NCBI GenBank assembly: GCA_013397865.1
Contig: VZTI01005564.1
Coordinates: 433,810 to 497,809 of the forward strand
Reading direction: 5' to 3'
Origin: Struthidea cinerea
Taxonomy: Eukaryota; Chordata; Aves; Passeriformes; Corcoracidae
DNA length: 64,000 nucleotides
Shown here: positions 35,201 to 48,878 of the stretch, one piece after another
How the letters are laid out: the number at the start of each line of letters is the position of its first letter
Numbering within the stretch: position 1 is the stretch's first letter
Notes under the pieces: generated by a model
Seen by the model: only the letters and a program-made list of their open reading frames with translations
Database searches by the model: none
Told to the model about the DNA's origin: nothing
Program-made: the position numbers and the translations under genes

Positions 35201-36820
35201 GCAGGGCTGCTAATAACTAAATTGAAGCCCCTTAAGAAATCTCCTGGTGAAATTTTATTTAGCTTGAATTATATATGTCAAGACACCTGTGTGCACGGAT
35301 ATCACTGTAATTGTAGTTAACCTTCAAATACCTGCAAACAATTCCTGCTCTGCATGGATGGGAAGAACCAAGTTGCTACCTGAAGAGAACAGAAATTCAT
35401 GTTGAATCATGAGAGAAAGAACTATGTATTTCAGAAAAGGTGAAATCTGGGTCCTTTTTGAAGTTGCTGTGAGGAAAGAAGCTTGTATCACTGCTAGTCC
35501 TGTGTTTCATAACTATGTAAAATCCGAGTTTGTGTTGTACAACAAAGCAATCTCATAAAAACCTAGAAATCAAAATAGAAAGACCTTTGGTAGATGAAAG
35601 TTGGCATCTTTTTAACATTTGTTATCTATAGCGTTGCCTACGGACGCTGCACCACAGCAAAATGAAGTATTCAGTGCCATTTTCCCTGTGCAAATACCTC
35701 ATGGCTTCTACTCTAAAGCAAATTAGAAATTCATCTTGGTCACCTAAAGACCACATGATGCTTCACATGAGACATTCTCCACCTTGTCAAAAAAATTGTA
35801 GCTGATATTACACCTAATTCATGCCTTTCCCAAGCAGTTAAATCGTAATGCCTTTGTTCTGCCTTGGCTGCAGGACTCCCTCCTCCCCTCCACAGTGGGG
35901 GGATGCGCCGCACAACCTGCACCCAGTGTGAGAGCTTGTAGTTGGAATGGCAGCTGCTCTGCAAGGGCCATTCCAGACATGTCTTGGCTCAGTTGGCAGG
36001 CTAAGGGCTGCCTGGGGATGCAGGAGATACAGGCTGTGTCTAAGCCACCGCTCTAGCAGAGGGAGTTTGGGAGCATCCACGGCCTGCTGAGCTCTGTGTA
36101 GGTCAAGGAGAACTTGGAGTAGAGGTGGAGTGGTGGAGTGAGGTTGGCAGTTGGTATTGGGGATGCTGGCTTCTGTGGGACAGGGCTAGTGTGGGTGGGA
36201 AAAGCAGGTCGGGATTTTCATGCAAGAAAATTGCTTGCTCCTTCCTTTGGGGCTCAAGGCCCTGTGATTTTCACAAGGAAGAGTGCTCAGCTATGCAGGG
36301 AAATTAGGCCAGGTGTTATACTTTAGATAGCTCACCCTTGACTGAGATCTTTCCTCCATGTTACTGGCAGAGGCCAGTTTTTGTCATTCAAGAAATTTTC
36401 AGGATGTCATGCTGCCAATTGAATTTTTATCCCTGTACACATGGAGTACGCCATCCCTGAGCTGACGTTACTTGCGTCACCTTGCTCAGTAACAAAGTTA
36501 TGGTGGAAATTTTAAAGGTCAGATGACTGCAGGATGATGAAATGCATGCAAATAGAAATGAGAAGATTTCTGAAGTGGGTGTTTGCTTTTCATGTCGTCA
36601 ACCTCAGTCTTTGTGAACTGTTAATACTGGAAAACTATAGTGCAGTAAATAATGGTGGATGTTCTGTAGTTTTTACTTCCATACAGAGTTTGCTTCTGAG
36701 ATTGCTTACTGGCCTGGCTTGAGCAGTCTCTAAGTGTACACTCTTTAAAATGCATCTTAACTTCTTAATCGTGTTACTATTGCAAACTAACCTTGTGTTG
36801 TTTCTTTTTTCCTCCTATAG

Positions 36821-36928
36821 TTTTCCCTACACAAAATGGAAAGGTTGCTATAGTGACTGGAGGCACTAAAGGAATTGGTTACCAAACTGTGAAGCATTTG
36901 GCAAGACTTGGCATGCATGTGATAATAG
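36821..36928 (+). CDS. DHRSX: DHRSX coding exon 2 (SDR cofactor-binding region)
   Basis: The exon is 108 bases, bounded by TTTTTTCCTCCTATAG before 36821 and ATAATAG|GTAAAG after 36928. With one base from exon 1 it reads V-FPTQNGKVAIVTGGTKGIG and continues YQTVKHLARLGMHVII. This closely matches vertebrate DHRSX and includes the SDR TGxxxGxG nucleotide-binding motif (TGGTKGIG) on the first beta-alpha unit of the Rossmann fold. DHRSX is an ER-associated short-chain dehydrogenase; recent work places it in dolichol synthesis, interconverting polyprenol/polyprenal and dolichal/dolichol alongside SRD5A3. That function comes from the family. Both exon ends are phase 1. Exon 1, with the membrane anchor, is not in the window. 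Confidence 0.95.
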
Positions 36929-38110
36929 GTAAAGTCATTATTTTCTTAATATACTTTTTGTTTCAGAAAGTAATTTTTTTTTTCTTCTAAGGAGTATTTT
37001 CTCTCCAGCATAAGTAAGGATACGTCAGGGGAATGTAGGAGAATGTTTTGCTAACATTTAGCACAAATAAAGATTGATTTATGTTTTGCTTTGCAAGTTC
37101 GTAAAAAATAGTGGATGGGATTTTTTTTTCTGTAGAACTTGGAAGAGTTGTACTACCTTAGATAAGAAGTAAACAATAAAAAAACTTAAAAAGTTTTACA
37201 AAAATATTTCAGTTCCTTGCTACTGGGGATGGATTATGCATCAGCGTTAGGCTGTACACGTTCATTAAGAGGAAAACAAATGAAAGCCTTGAGGGAATAT
37301 TACGGTGTTTAGTGGGAGATGATCTGTGTCATAAGGGCAGAGGAAGCCCTTATAGCTTCATCTGTGTAAAAATTACACATTTACTTCTCAGTTTGTCACT
37401 GTAAGAGGCCTCTGTAGGCAAGACAAGGAAATAAATACCTTGAGATTCTGTCGTGTCAGTCTGAGACGGAGTGGGCAATTCATCTTCTGGAGGTGCATAT
37501 TTCTCTCCATGGATAATAAAGAGTTTATAGGATTAAAGTGAGACATTTGAAGTCAGGTGAATTTCTCTACCAATTCAAAAATGGTCCTGTGTGTGCCCTT
37601 TCTTCTTTCTACTGCAGACACTACTTAGGAGACTTCCTATTTTTTAAAACTTTCTCTACTTCACATTTATATTTATGCACTAATATGTCTGCTAAACCAG
37701 AATGTAACATAATGAATACTTATATGTTTAAAATGCTACATTTTCTCACTTCATCTTTCTTTAACTAGATTTTTATCAAAACCACTGTAACTTTTATTCC
37801 ACAGAATCACTGAAGGTTGCTGTTTCATTGTATACTATCAACCTGGTGATGCCATTTTGTTCAGCTTTTATACAGAATGTGCTCTCTCTAAGGCTTTGTA
37901 TACATATCTTTTGAAAAAAACCAAATCCACTCCAAACAATGGACAAGAGCATAGTAGCCATATACTTTTAGTGTAGTGCAGTCAGTAGCCAGTTGTCCTG
38001 GAATTGTACAGGTGTAACATGAAACACCACTTACTCATACATGTTTCAATAGGTGTGTCAAACCCAAGCGTCTGCAAAATGCAGGTAGATGCCTCTTTAT
38101 GTAGCTCAAT

Positions 38111-38145
38111 GCTAGATGTTGCTAATGTAGCTAGATGTAGCTAAT
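38111..38145 (+). repeat. Two-copy imperfect tandem repeat (16-bp unit)
   Basis: GCTAGATGTTGCTAAT (38111-38126) is repeated at 38130-38145 with one mismatch. It is a short local duplication with no known role. Confidence 0.6.
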
Positions 38146-38577
38146 GATGTCAGCATTAATATTTCACTAAAATTGCTTTTCATCTTTAAGGTGGACTGCA
38201 AAAATGTACTCAGTGGGAAAAGAGAAAAGGTACTTTTGTTCTCTTTGCATAGGGTCATGGAAGATTTATTTTGTGTCACTTGAAGTTTAGGATATTCCAT
38301 GTAACAAAATTCAATGTGAGAGTTTTGGGAATGGGAAGGTGAGGTTTAGGTGCAGAATCTCTGAATAAGCTGAATTTTTTTCAACTCACAATCACTCCCT
38401 TATAAATCTCATTCACTCACACTCTCACCTGTACTCTCATAAGCACCAAGATGAGCTCATGTGGTCTTGTGAGCATCACTTGAGTATGGGAAAAGGTCAT
38501 GCCAGCTACTAAATCCTTATCCCATCTCTGTGGTTCTTCTCGGTCAGAAATGACAGGCTAGTTTATGGTCAGAGCTG

Positions 38578-38722
38578 ACAGAGGGGTTGTGCAGTCTCCT
38601 CCTCTGGACATATTAACAATTTGTCTGAATGCGACCCTGTGCTATTTGTTCTAGGTGAAACTGCGTTAGCAGGGGGATTGGACAGAGCTCCCTTCCAACC
38701 ACAACCATTCTGTGATCCTTTA
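38578..38722 (+). mobile_element. CR1 LINE 3' fragment
   Basis: The sequence follows the CR1 3' end in sense orientation: CAGTCTCCTCCTCTGGA, then TTCTAGGTGA, GGGGGATTGGAC, CCCTTCCAACCACAACC and a TTCTGTGAT tail. About 145 bases remain and they are quite diverged, so it is an old copy. Confidence 0.85.
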
Positions 38723-40841
38723 TATTTCTCAGCAGCCCTCAGCACATTTTTCCTTGTCTGCAATGTACAGGCTCTGTCTATAGCCTATTTTTAGGGTGGG
38801 CTAACAGGAAAATTAATGGTATGGGTATTATGCTGTAACCTGGGTGTTACTCTCCTGATGGCAGAGTGCATGGTCATCTGCTGGCTGGTCTTCTGTGCTG
38901 TGGCCTTGACATGCACAACACAGGAACAGTCTCCTCTAAACATGTCTTTTGTTTGTCAATAATGAACAATCTTTTAACTCTTTGCTCTTTCTTTTGGTGC
39001 TTACAAACACACACACTTCCATTCACTCTACATTATTATCAATCTTACTATTTGCACTATGAATCTCTACAAATGTAAATTTATGAAATTAATTATAGGA
39101 AACATTTGATGAGTAAGATTTGCAGCTGATTCATTTCTTCCAAGCAAACTCTGACCTAAACGCTGAACCCTGTGAGTCACAGCCGTCTTCTTTTCCTGTG
39201 AAATTCTTCAGACCAAAGCAGCCCTGTCAGTAGAATGGATAGTCCCAGGCGCTTTTCCAGCTGCAAGATCATAACAATCTCAAAAGCACATTAAATGCAA
39301 TGACCTTCCATCCTTGTTCCTCAGTGTTGGGCCCAAATGTCCAGAGTGTGTTTAAAATATCTGCTGGCACATTGGCATGCATTAGCACATTCAGCTTCAG
39401 GCCACACAAGGCTCAAATAAGACAGCAAGTGTGCTCAAGCTTTCTCCTCTACAAATGTTTCCACCCTATGTTTGTATATAGACATGAACTTCTGTGAAAA
39501 AGGTGTGGATGTGAAGTGAATTTGGGCTTGCGAGAGACGCTCACATGTAGTTTACAGTCAATCATGCTCTATCACAATGCTTGTTTCCCAGTATAGGAAC
39601 TGTAGCAATAAAGGATGATATCCCTGCAGCAGGCAAATGAGTCAAGCCTGAATGTCTGATGTGAAAAATGATTCACCATTTGTGATGGATATGATTTTGA
39701 TTCAGTTTGACATTTTAGAGGAGTAAATATTTGAAGCAACCTACTTTTAAATCCAATCCACCAATGGAACGAGGAAAGCAAGTAAGTAGAAAGCATGTTA
39801 CCTTGTGGAACATGAATAGTCACTGTACGAAAAGGCAGTATGTTCACTCAGAGCCTTTACAGAAAGTTCTTTTCCGCCTTCTTCCTTTCCAGTCCCAGCA
39901 CTGGTGCACAAGACTCCGTTCTCCCACTGATGGTTTCCCTCTGCGGGTGCTGCTCACCCTGCCCTCAGCCTCTCCTTGGGGAAGAGGTTATGATGAGTGC
40001 TGAAATGATGAAAGTAATTTTCTGTGTGTTTGTTTGATAGATTTCATTGAGGCTTTTTGCCAGGCTGCTTTTCCCAGTAGCTTTACTCACAGTCAGCAGG
40101 GCTTTTACTTCAGGAAAATCTCATGGCAGACAGCAAACCCCTGGTAGGGAAAACTGATGGCTATGGTGATTCTTCAGAATCAAGCCACACAGGGAGTTCC
40201 TGCACCCTCCTATGTGATTTACTGCTTGGTAAATAAACTTGCAATTTCATTTTCAGAGAGAGAAGGTAAATGACACACCATATTCAGCAGTGACTGATGT
40301 TGAAGGTAGTGTTTTGTGTACACTTAAAAATTAATATGCTCTTCACAATGAGGACGTTGGAAATCAAGGTATCCTGGACATTTCTATGACCTCCTCCAGC
40401 CCGGGTCATAAAACCCAGTAGGTTCAGCTCTGGTTCAAGGTGTTTGCCACAGTTTTGTGAGTCTCAATTTAGACTGATAAAAAGCATAAACTCTTCATAT
40501 TCCTTCCATCCTTTATCACAGCTGTTTAATTTTATGAGGATTCTGTGAGTGCATGTTAAAATTGTTGACTCAAAAAAAAGAGCCTTGATTTGTTTTTTCT
40601 TTTTTTTTCTTAGTACATTAGTAAAAGAAGGCTGAGATACTGTGTGATAACATCTAATACAGAAATTTTGATAATTCTATCTGAAAATGGTGAATGAAAA
40701 TTGAAAGATTTGCACCTTTACAATGTCACATATGTGCTGCTTGGTATAAAACACCAGATTCAGGACAGAGTAATCATATCTGAGTATATCAGTGTCACAG
40801 GTTTCTAAGACAGGCTCACACTTTGAAGGAAGCAATCTCAT

Positions 40842-40867
40842 TATATTTATATATATGTATATATATT
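40842..40867 (+). repeat. TA-rich microsatellite
   Basis: Alternating TA with a few interruptions. Confidence 0.8.
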
Positions 40868-42954
40868 CAGGTGACTTACTTGAGATCTTCAGTTTTGGCT
40901 TGAGCCCTGCAATTCTGGCATAAATAAATTTACTTCCTTCACCAGATTCAGCACTTTCGTGTGACCTCGGTAAGCCTGCAGGAGACCAAGCAAGAGATAT
41001 TTCTGTCACCTCTTTCATTCCGGTTAATTTCCAATTTTCAGGCTGGATTCTCTGCACCATGAATCAGACAATTCTTATATTGTATGATACTACAAAGTGA
41101 CTTTAGAGGGATAATTAAATCCTATCAAGAAGGCACAATTGTTCATTTTCAGAGACAGTTTGATTTAATTTCAATTACTGAAAATTTCTACGGGTTACTT
41201 TAATAGTCTTTTTTTTAATATACATAGATCTATGAGATGCTTGGGTTGTAATTTTTTTTTCTAGAAAAGTATTTATCTTTCTTATTTCAGCCAGGTTTTT
41301 TTAGGCCTGAATGAGTTCTAGAGTTAGTCAGGAAGTGTCAAAATTTTACCAACCTATAAAAAGTGGGTGATGGTTTCTTTTTTCTGTATGAGCATAAAGG
41401 AAATGCATGCAGATTGCTATATAATTGTAATTCAGTTCAGGTTCTGTCATATCAGTGCACTGTAATCAGGGTTGTGAAAAACTCTGTTTACAGTACTGTC
41501 TGTTACTTATGAACCATCCATGTGCACACAGCCACACGCAGCCTTCCAAATATGTACGAATTTTGTCGAACACTTTAGTCCCTAATTTCTGTTGGAAGAC
41601 TGTCACGTCTGTGCTTGTTTTAACATATGGTGCTTTCAACGTGTAATTTTATAGGAGGAGCAAATACTGAAGTGACAAGTCCTTTGAAATGTATCAAACC
41701 TATTCAGGGTGATAAAGACCAGGGATATGTGAAGAATTGCAGGAAGACCATAAGAAGCTGAGTGTTAAAAGGCATGCGCAGGTCAGTGTAGATCAATATG
41801 GAGTGACGGACATGGGGAAAAAATCTTAACTCCAGAAAAAGACATGATGCATTCTGTGTTGACCATCATCACTTTGGAAGTAGATCTCAGGGTCAAAATA
41901 GATCATTCTGTGAAACTCAGTGGTGCTTGATAGGATGCAAAAATCAAAACAAAGATTATAAATAGTTAGAAAACAAACAAACTAAACAGACAACATGAAT
42001 TGATTCAACTGTATGAATCCTTTGTGGGCCAAAACATCAAATGCTATGTTGTGTTCTGATCTGATCTGCCTATTTCAAAATGGTTTTAAAGGGTTTAGAG
42101 GAAAACAAGCTTTATCAGGGGGATGGAAAGGCATCCTTATGAGGAGTATCCAAATGGGCTTGGAGTCTTCAATCTGTTCACTGTCTCTGAAGTATATAAA
42201 ATGAGCAGCTGAAAAGATATAGAGCTTAAAATAGTATGGAGATTGATACAAACTCAGTATAAATACAGTACTATACATCAAAAAGAAATTAAAACAGTTT
42301 GAAACAGGCCATTGTGATTAAAACCAATATCCATCAGAAGGATAAAAGTATTTTTGGACTAGTATCTGCTGCATAGAACCTTAAAACATCCTTGGTAAAG
42401 GAGAAGTGTAAGGTGGATAAATATAGGTTCTGGGCAGTTTTAGGAAGAACGTTGTGCATAGGCCAGTAAGTGTGTTTTTTATACTGAAAAATAAGTCAGG
42501 CATTTTAAAAAATGGAGAGTTAAATATGTCTTGGTGAATTTTGGAAGAGTTAGTGCATTTTTTCTAGGCATTTGTTTAATTTATCCATTAAGCATTTATG
42601 CTTAATACTTTGAAATATTCAACAACTGTGTGAATTAATTTAATCTTGGTTTTCAAAAGCTTTTGTTAAGATTCATGCCAGAAGATTTAAACTGGCTGTC
42701 TTGTCTTGAGAGAAGAGAAAGATCTCTTGTAGCTTAGTGATAGATTAGGAGGCAGAAAACAACATTGAGAAATTATTTGTCAGCTTCAGGCCGGAGCAAA
42801 GATACTCCTGGTCCCATAGACATATGTTCAGTACATTTATAAAAGATAGATACAGAATACAGGGTGAACAGTGAGATGATTCATTCTGTCTAAATGTGTT
42901 TAGGATAGTCAAATGAATTTGACTATTGTTAATTAAAGGATTTGAGTTTCTGAC

Positions 42955-43222
42955 ATGTGAGGAGAGGCTGAGAGAGCTGTGTTCAGCCTGAGGAGGAGAG
43001 AAGGGTTAGGGGGATCTTTTCCAGTGTATAAGCACCTGATGGGAAAACCCCCCTCTTTTTTTTTTTTTTTTTTGGTTGTTGTACAATGTGAGTGGTCAAA
43101 CACTGGCACAGGCTGCCTAGAGAGGTTGTGGAGTCTCCATCCTTGGAAATACCTGAGATCTGACTGGACATGGTCCTGGGCCACCAGTTGTAGCAGAGGG
43201 TGGGACTGGGTGGTGTCCAAAG
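42955..43222 (+). mobile_element. CR1 LINE fragment with internal 18-base T run
   Basis: Sense-orientation CR1 begins with GAGGAGAGGCTGAGAGAGCTG and GTTCAGCCTGAGGAGGAG, and continues past the T run with AACACTGGCACAGGCTGCC and GAGGTTGTGGAGTCTCC. At 43056-43073 there are 18 T in a row where CR1 normally has a short T stretch before the ACTGGAACAGG block. The 3' tail is missing or too diverged to recognise. Confidence 0.88.
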
Positions 43223-46200
43223 ATGCCTTGTGAAATCTTAACTACTATGAAGAATACGAAATAATCTCCCAATAGTGAATGACTATGTTATGAAGGGATG
43301 CATAAATACAGAGTGTTAGTAAATGCAAATACAGAATATGAGAAAAAACAGCCACACCTATGTACTTACAAGAATAGGACCTAAATTAACAGCTACTCAA
43401 AGAATTAAATAAATATTGTGATTTACTGTTGAAAGCTCTATGTACAACATCATTGATATTTCCTGCCAGTCATAAAGGCAAATAAAATTATATTGCTTAG
43501 CAGGAAAGAAGATGAAAACAGAACAGAAAGCGTCCCTCTTCCTTTATAGAAACCATTGGTCAATCCTGTTGTTCATACTCAAAAGGAGTCTCGTTGAACT
43601 GGAAAAAACTAAAGAGTGATGGTTAGGAGTACAGGATGGCTTTGTACGAGGTGGGGCACAGAACAAAGGTCCTTCTGCTTCCAAACAGATGACTGAGGTG
43701 TGGTATCATACAACTATGAATGGTTTAGAAAGTGAACAAGAAGTGGTCATTCCCTGTCTTATTGTACACAAAGTAGAGAACATCCAACAAAATAAAAAAC
43801 ACGACAACAAACTGAAGTACAACCTTTTGAATGTAACTGAGTGTGTCATTAAATCACAGAGCCTGCTGGCCCAGAACTCTTTGGTGGTCAGGCGCTTGAA
43901 TGAACTGGAAGTGCAATTAGGTGAAGTAGTGCAGGCCGGGTTCATTGGGAGGCTATGTGTGACTTTTGATTCAGGAAACCTCTGAAACTTCTTGCTTCTG
44001 AGAGGGTGTATTGGAAAAAAAAAACACTCCTAGACTTATTACTGTCATATCTTTTCCTTAAGCATCTGCTACAGGTTATTGTTGGAAATAGGGCACTTGT
44101 CTAGATGTGTTTTGGGTTTGATAAACAGGGTCGTTCTTAACTTCTTGTTGGAAAAGGTGGGTAGCTGAAACCTAAGGCAATAAGGATGATTTCTTTTCTC
44201 TTTGCAATTTGACATTCTCTCCCTTGCTCATTTTTTGCTTCTTTTCTCAAAGGAACATGTACAACAACATTTTTACCTTCCATGTAAAAAAGGCATGTAT
44301 TTAATTGTGACTGCTGTATGATGAACTTGATGACAAAAGATGTGTGGTATCTCTGGACATAAGGAAGTTTGTATCATGTTCACAATTTATTTTTATAGCT
44401 GGTCACATCCTTTTATCCAGCTTTATTGAAATCCATGCTTTAAATATTTCACAGGTGAGACCCAACATCTGTATTCCTTTTTTTTTTAAAGACTTTATAA
44501 ATTCCTTTATAAACCTGCTTATAGTTTATTGAGTTCAAATTTCTCATCCTCAGAGTTTTTTTGGAGGTAGTCATTCCTCTCTTTTAGGCATATTCTATTT
44601 GTTGGGCACAGTCATAAAATCATAATCTTCCTACCACCAGCTGATAGGATTTTATTTTTCTCTTGAGGCATTGGGTGCCCTCACAAGCCCTGTCTTCGGG
44701 CTGGTGCTTTAAAGAAAACAGTTCTCCTTCGATCATAATGAGGATTATGCTACTCTGAGGAGGCATCTTAATTCAAATTTCCATTTGGAAAATTTTATAT
44801 TCTGTTGCACAAAGACATCTAACCATCATCCTTTGCAACTCCTTAATCAGATGGTATGCACTTATACGGAATTGATTACTGTACCACCAAGCTTTTCCTG
44901 GTAATGCACATATACATAAGAGTTTATGGGCACCACTTCTAAACCTGGGTTGCTTGGAGTCAGCAGTGGGGAGAGGGGAAGGCCATGAGGCATGCCGCAA
45001 ATGCTGTAAAGTTATCCATTGTTTCCCTGACAGACTTAGGTAAGCAAAGGCTTTTTGGATTTGTGGGTTTATTCTCTCCAGGCACCCTTAAGCTTTACAG
45101 GCTCTATTGTTGATCACAGACTATTTTAAATTTTTTTATAATGCCCTGAAGTACTTTTCCTTGAAACATGAAGATTGCAAATTCCTAGTTTTGCAAAACA
45201 CCAGTTGGAAAAGCTCTTGCTTTCTTTATCAGGATCAATCTTGTGCATAAATTCAGTGTGTGAGTGGCAATTACTCTTTCGGAGAGATATTCACATTCAA
45301 AGAAATTAAAAATATTGCATAAAGAATACATGTAGATGTATCAGAACCCCTTAACTAGTGATAGTGTGTCTTTAGCCCATGCTGGGATTCTACTGGCTGT
45401 GCTTTTTTCAGCCTTATTCAGAGTGAGCAATCTCTGTGATAATTCTGTTGAAATCCCACAAATGACTTGAGTAGAGTTAGGAACTATTTAAGTGACTAAG
45501 ATGACAGAGCCTGACATTTAGGATAAGATCCAAAGCCCGTTGCTGCTGATAAGAATGTTAATACGTACTTCTCTGGTGGCTTTATATCAACTTGCTTTGA
45601 CTTGTGCTGTTTGTGTAAGTGAATGTGGAAGAGATGAGTAAATTTGTTTGGCTAAAAGTCATATTTAAATATCTTTTCTCTTTTTTTGCAACACGAGTTT
45701 CAGTATTTTATTGAGAATTATATTTTTTATGCCATTGAAATGATATCTCATTTTATATGGGTGCATCCATTTAGAATGAATTTATTTTTATATTACTAGT
45801 TTTATTTTCAGAATTGATTGTAGCCAGCCTTGTTATTGAATCAGTCTCACCTAAATTTTTCACAATTCTATGGGGACTAAGTGGAAAAAAAACATTAGAA
45901 AGGGCACTGAACAGCTTACATAAACAGTTCTTGAGACAACTATATCTATTTTGAGTTCCCAATAGACACTTTAAATTAGCATGAAAAGCAAGATTATTAT
46001 GGTTTTAGGTACTTTGATGATCTAAGCTCCCAAGACAATGAATCCCTCTTTCTCAAAGCTTTTTTTAAGATTCCCTCACTGCATAAAATATGTGATCTGT
46101 CTTCCCTTTCTTAGCCTTCCCTTCAAACCACTTGAATTCAGGTAGGCAGACCTTATGCTACAGATGCTATAACACTTAAAATGGATAAATTTTGGTATGT

Positions 46201-47009
46201 GGAACATACAGAAATTATAGTGAATCATTGAAAAAATGTCCAGCCAGAGGATTATTTTGTGTATCACAAAGTTTTTTTAAAGAATCACAACAAATATGCT
46301 ACTGAGGATCTGAACCAGCTGACAGTGGTAAGAATTTGACCCTCATGTAGTAAACCATCCTCCTCCTGAGTTTAGGGTGCTGTATACCTGTTCAGTGCAC
46401 TTGAAGGTTGTGCCCTTTAGTGACCCAACTTCATCAAGAAGATGCAGATTAGGTTTGATTTTTCCCAACCCAAAGCTGACTGTGTTAGCTTGGTGACTTA
46501 AAAAACTTTTTGGTTTTTTTTTTTTTAAATTTTGAATAATTAATGTAACACTTGAAAGGAGGTTGATCTTTTTGATGCCTAGCACTCACTTTGCTGAGCA
46601 GATCCCAGAAGGATGTACTAGAAGGGAAGCAGTGCAAAAGTGCAATGTCCCTTTCCTCTCCCACCCGCCCTTGGCAAGGGGATGCTGATCTCCTTAACCT
46701 AACTCAGAAGCCTAGATTATCCTCCCAGTTTCATGGTATCTTTCTGATCTAAGGATCTTTGAACTTTTTGTAAGGATTTTGGTCATTTGTTCAGTGTCTT
46801 TATTCTTTCTTACCGGATTTTCTTTGAAAGAAGGATTTCAAAAGCCTTTATTACTGTGGCTGTTTTCACCGAGGCTATTTCAATTTTGCACTACTCCAGC
46901 CTTCAGCATCTGTTTTTCAAACTCTATTGAATCAGGCTGCAAACACACATCTGAAGTGACTGTTTAGCAAAATAATTATTTTTTTTCCCAGTGGTCTAGA
47001 ATGAAAAAT

Positions 47010-47038
47010 ATGCAAATATTAATAAAACGAGCTCGTTT
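47010..47038 (+). promoter_or_regulatory. Octamer motif next to a 14-bp palindrome, possible regulatory element
   Basis: ATGCAAAT (47010-47017) is an exact POU octamer. Eight bases later AAACGAGCTCGTTT (47025-47038) is a perfect palindrome with two CpG pairs. Both lie in an AT-rich, TAAT-rich stretch (46970-47230) of the kind seen in conserved noncoding elements. Function is only suggested. Confidence 0.25.
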
Positions 47039-47554
47039 GGAAGGCACTGAGCTTTAATGAATAACCATTTATATAACAGCAAAATAAAGCAAATTAAAAT
47101 TTGTTGTGAACACAAGCTCTTTTAAAAGAACAAATTAAATGAACATACTGAGAGTTAAATCAAGACACTGGAGGCTTTAATAAGCCTGATCTCTGCATTA
47201 GAGGTGCTGAATAAAAGAGGAATCAAATAAGACCTTCCCAGAATTGGCACAAAAGTATTTTTATTTCTGGCATAACACTATCCAGCCTAATAACAGCACA
47301 CTGAGTTTGAAATCCTACTCTAGTACATCACTTGAGGTGAAACAGTGAGGAAAATTGATCTGTTGCCCATGAACCCAGTGCACAAATTTCCCCAGAAACA
47401 GCAGTTTCACTGGAGGGTTTGTTTGTTGATGCTGCATCTATATCTGGAAATTAGCATCAAACTGAATGTTTTTCCTCTCTACAAGGCTGGATGGCTTTAA
47501 AGGAGGAAAAACAGCAAGAAGAAAATACTGCAGATGTCTACTTTGTTGTTTTGG

Positions 47555-47571
47555 CTTTCTTTCTTTTCTTT

Positions 47572-47639
<68 letters not shown>

Positions 47640-47736
47640 TTTCTTTTCTTTTCTTTTCTTTTTCTTTTCTTTTCTTTTCTTTTCTTTTCTTTTCTTTTCT
47701 TTTCTTTTCTTTTCTTTTCTTTTCTTTTCTTTCTTT
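47555..47736 (+). repeat. Pyrimidine microsatellite (CTTT)n then (CTTTT)n
   Basis: The tract begins with irregular units, becomes regular CTTT to about 47640, then CTTTT-type units to the end. Frames through it (KKERKK or SFLFF) are artefacts. Confidence 0.97.
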
Positions 47737-48019
47737 GTAAGTCCAAGCAGTATAATTCCATAATTAATGGAATTTATGGAGATCAGTTGTACACCTGTAT
47801 GGCTCTGGATTTTATGTGAAAATTGTTTGCTCTCCAGTACCTGGAATGCTAAATGTGTTTATTTTGGCTAAATTTATGTAAATGTTGAGTTTTCTTGCAT
47901 ATCATGAAAACAAAGATGTGTTTCAAATCCTTTTTTACTGCAGAAGCACTGCTAAAACTCCATTCTCAAGAGAATGCATCTTAGAGTAAATACAAGCATG
48001 TACCAGCTAATGTGAACAG

Positions 48020-48082
48020 GGAGCTGAACCAGATACCTCGTGAGGTCTCTTCCAACTTCATCTTATTCTGTGGTGCTGTGAA
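48020..48082 (+). mobile_element. Short CR1 LINE 3' tail fragment
   Basis: GAGCTGAACCAGATACCTCGTG, AGGTCTCTTCCAACTTCATC and ATTCTGTGGTGCTGTGA resemble the last 60 bases of CR1 in sense orientation. It is short and diverged. Confidence 0.65.
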
Positions 48083-48878
48083 AGAGAGAACAGGAGACTT
48101 GTAGGCCAGCACAAGGAAAAGATGTCTGTATAGAAACTCCGGCAGAATTTTATATAATCAGGAAAAGAAGGCAGCAACTTCATGAAGTTCATGAGAGATA
48201 TCAGTATTTTTATCCAATTTAGATAATAAACAATAGGTATTTTGACATTTCATGCTATGGGAAATATTTGTGGATGGATAAATTGAATGCTAATTTAAAA
48301 AATTTAACTTGTGTTAACAATTCCAATATTTCTCTTGTGCTTATTTTTTTTTCTTCTGATAGGTTATAAAAAAATTGCCAAACAAATGTCAGACAATTAG
48401 TAACCACCTACCTAAGCTGAACGGCACAAAAGACATTTATGTGATGATTAATCACATTTTATGTTAGCACTAAGAAAACTTCTCATGAGCATTTGAGACA
48501 GGGTAGTCAGGACTTTCCTTCAATTGTGGAAGTCTTCATTTTGGAAAAAGAGCAAGGGGAAGTCTGCTCTAACCTGTTGTGAATTTTTTGCAGAATCTGG
48601 ATATGATACAATTCACTTGGCTCACAGACTCGAATCTCAAGTCTGCTAGTCCTGTAGATAGTCCTATTTTATATGAATAAATGAGGTAAACTGGCAGAAC
48701 TTATGTGAACAGCAGTGCATTTGTGCAGCCCTCTTTGAAAACCTCTGCCGCCTGACAGTAAGGAAGCACATCTTTCCACCTAAAACTTCACACTGGTTTT
48801 ACACTGTGGGTAGCACTTCATAGTGGCACTCCCTAAATTGATTGCATTGCTAATTTTTCATTTTCTGTCTTTAAACAG

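Larger units (their letters stand above)
26911..36820 (+). other. DHRSX intron 1, distal part up to exon 2
   Basis: Apart from a (CAAA)n run at 28604-28644 and a candidate relic exon on the other strand at 29030-29277, this stretch shows nothing assignable. A near-duplicate of about 16 bp containing CATTGATATGG occurs at 33306-33339. The intron ends in a strong pyrimidine tract and TATAG at 36816-36820. Confidence 0.6.
36929..48878 (+). other. DHRSX intron 2
   Basis: This 11,950-base intron starts GTAAAG and ends TTTAAACAG. It holds CR1 fragments at 38578-38722, 42955-43222 and 48020-48082, a TA-rich run at 40842-40867, a pyrimidine microsatellite at 47555-47736 and an AT-rich segment with an exact octamer motif near 47010. 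A 98-codon frame at 43689-43985 has no recognisable motif and is not called a gene. Confidence 0.85.

Noticed and set aside
37801..37870. CACAGAATCACTGAAGGTTG resembling the start of an antisense CR1
   Set aside because: Similarity stops after about 20 bases and the rest does not follow CR1, so chance or an unrecognisable remnant.
43689..43985. 98-codon + strand open frame inside DHRSX intron 2
   Set aside because: No recognisable domain, no convincing splice sites at its ends and no family similarity that I can name. It overlaps an open frame on the other strand. Length alone is compatible with chance.
47438..47819. Lysine-rich and phenylalanine-rich frames on both strands
   Set aside because: Artefacts of the CTTT/CTTTT microsatellite.
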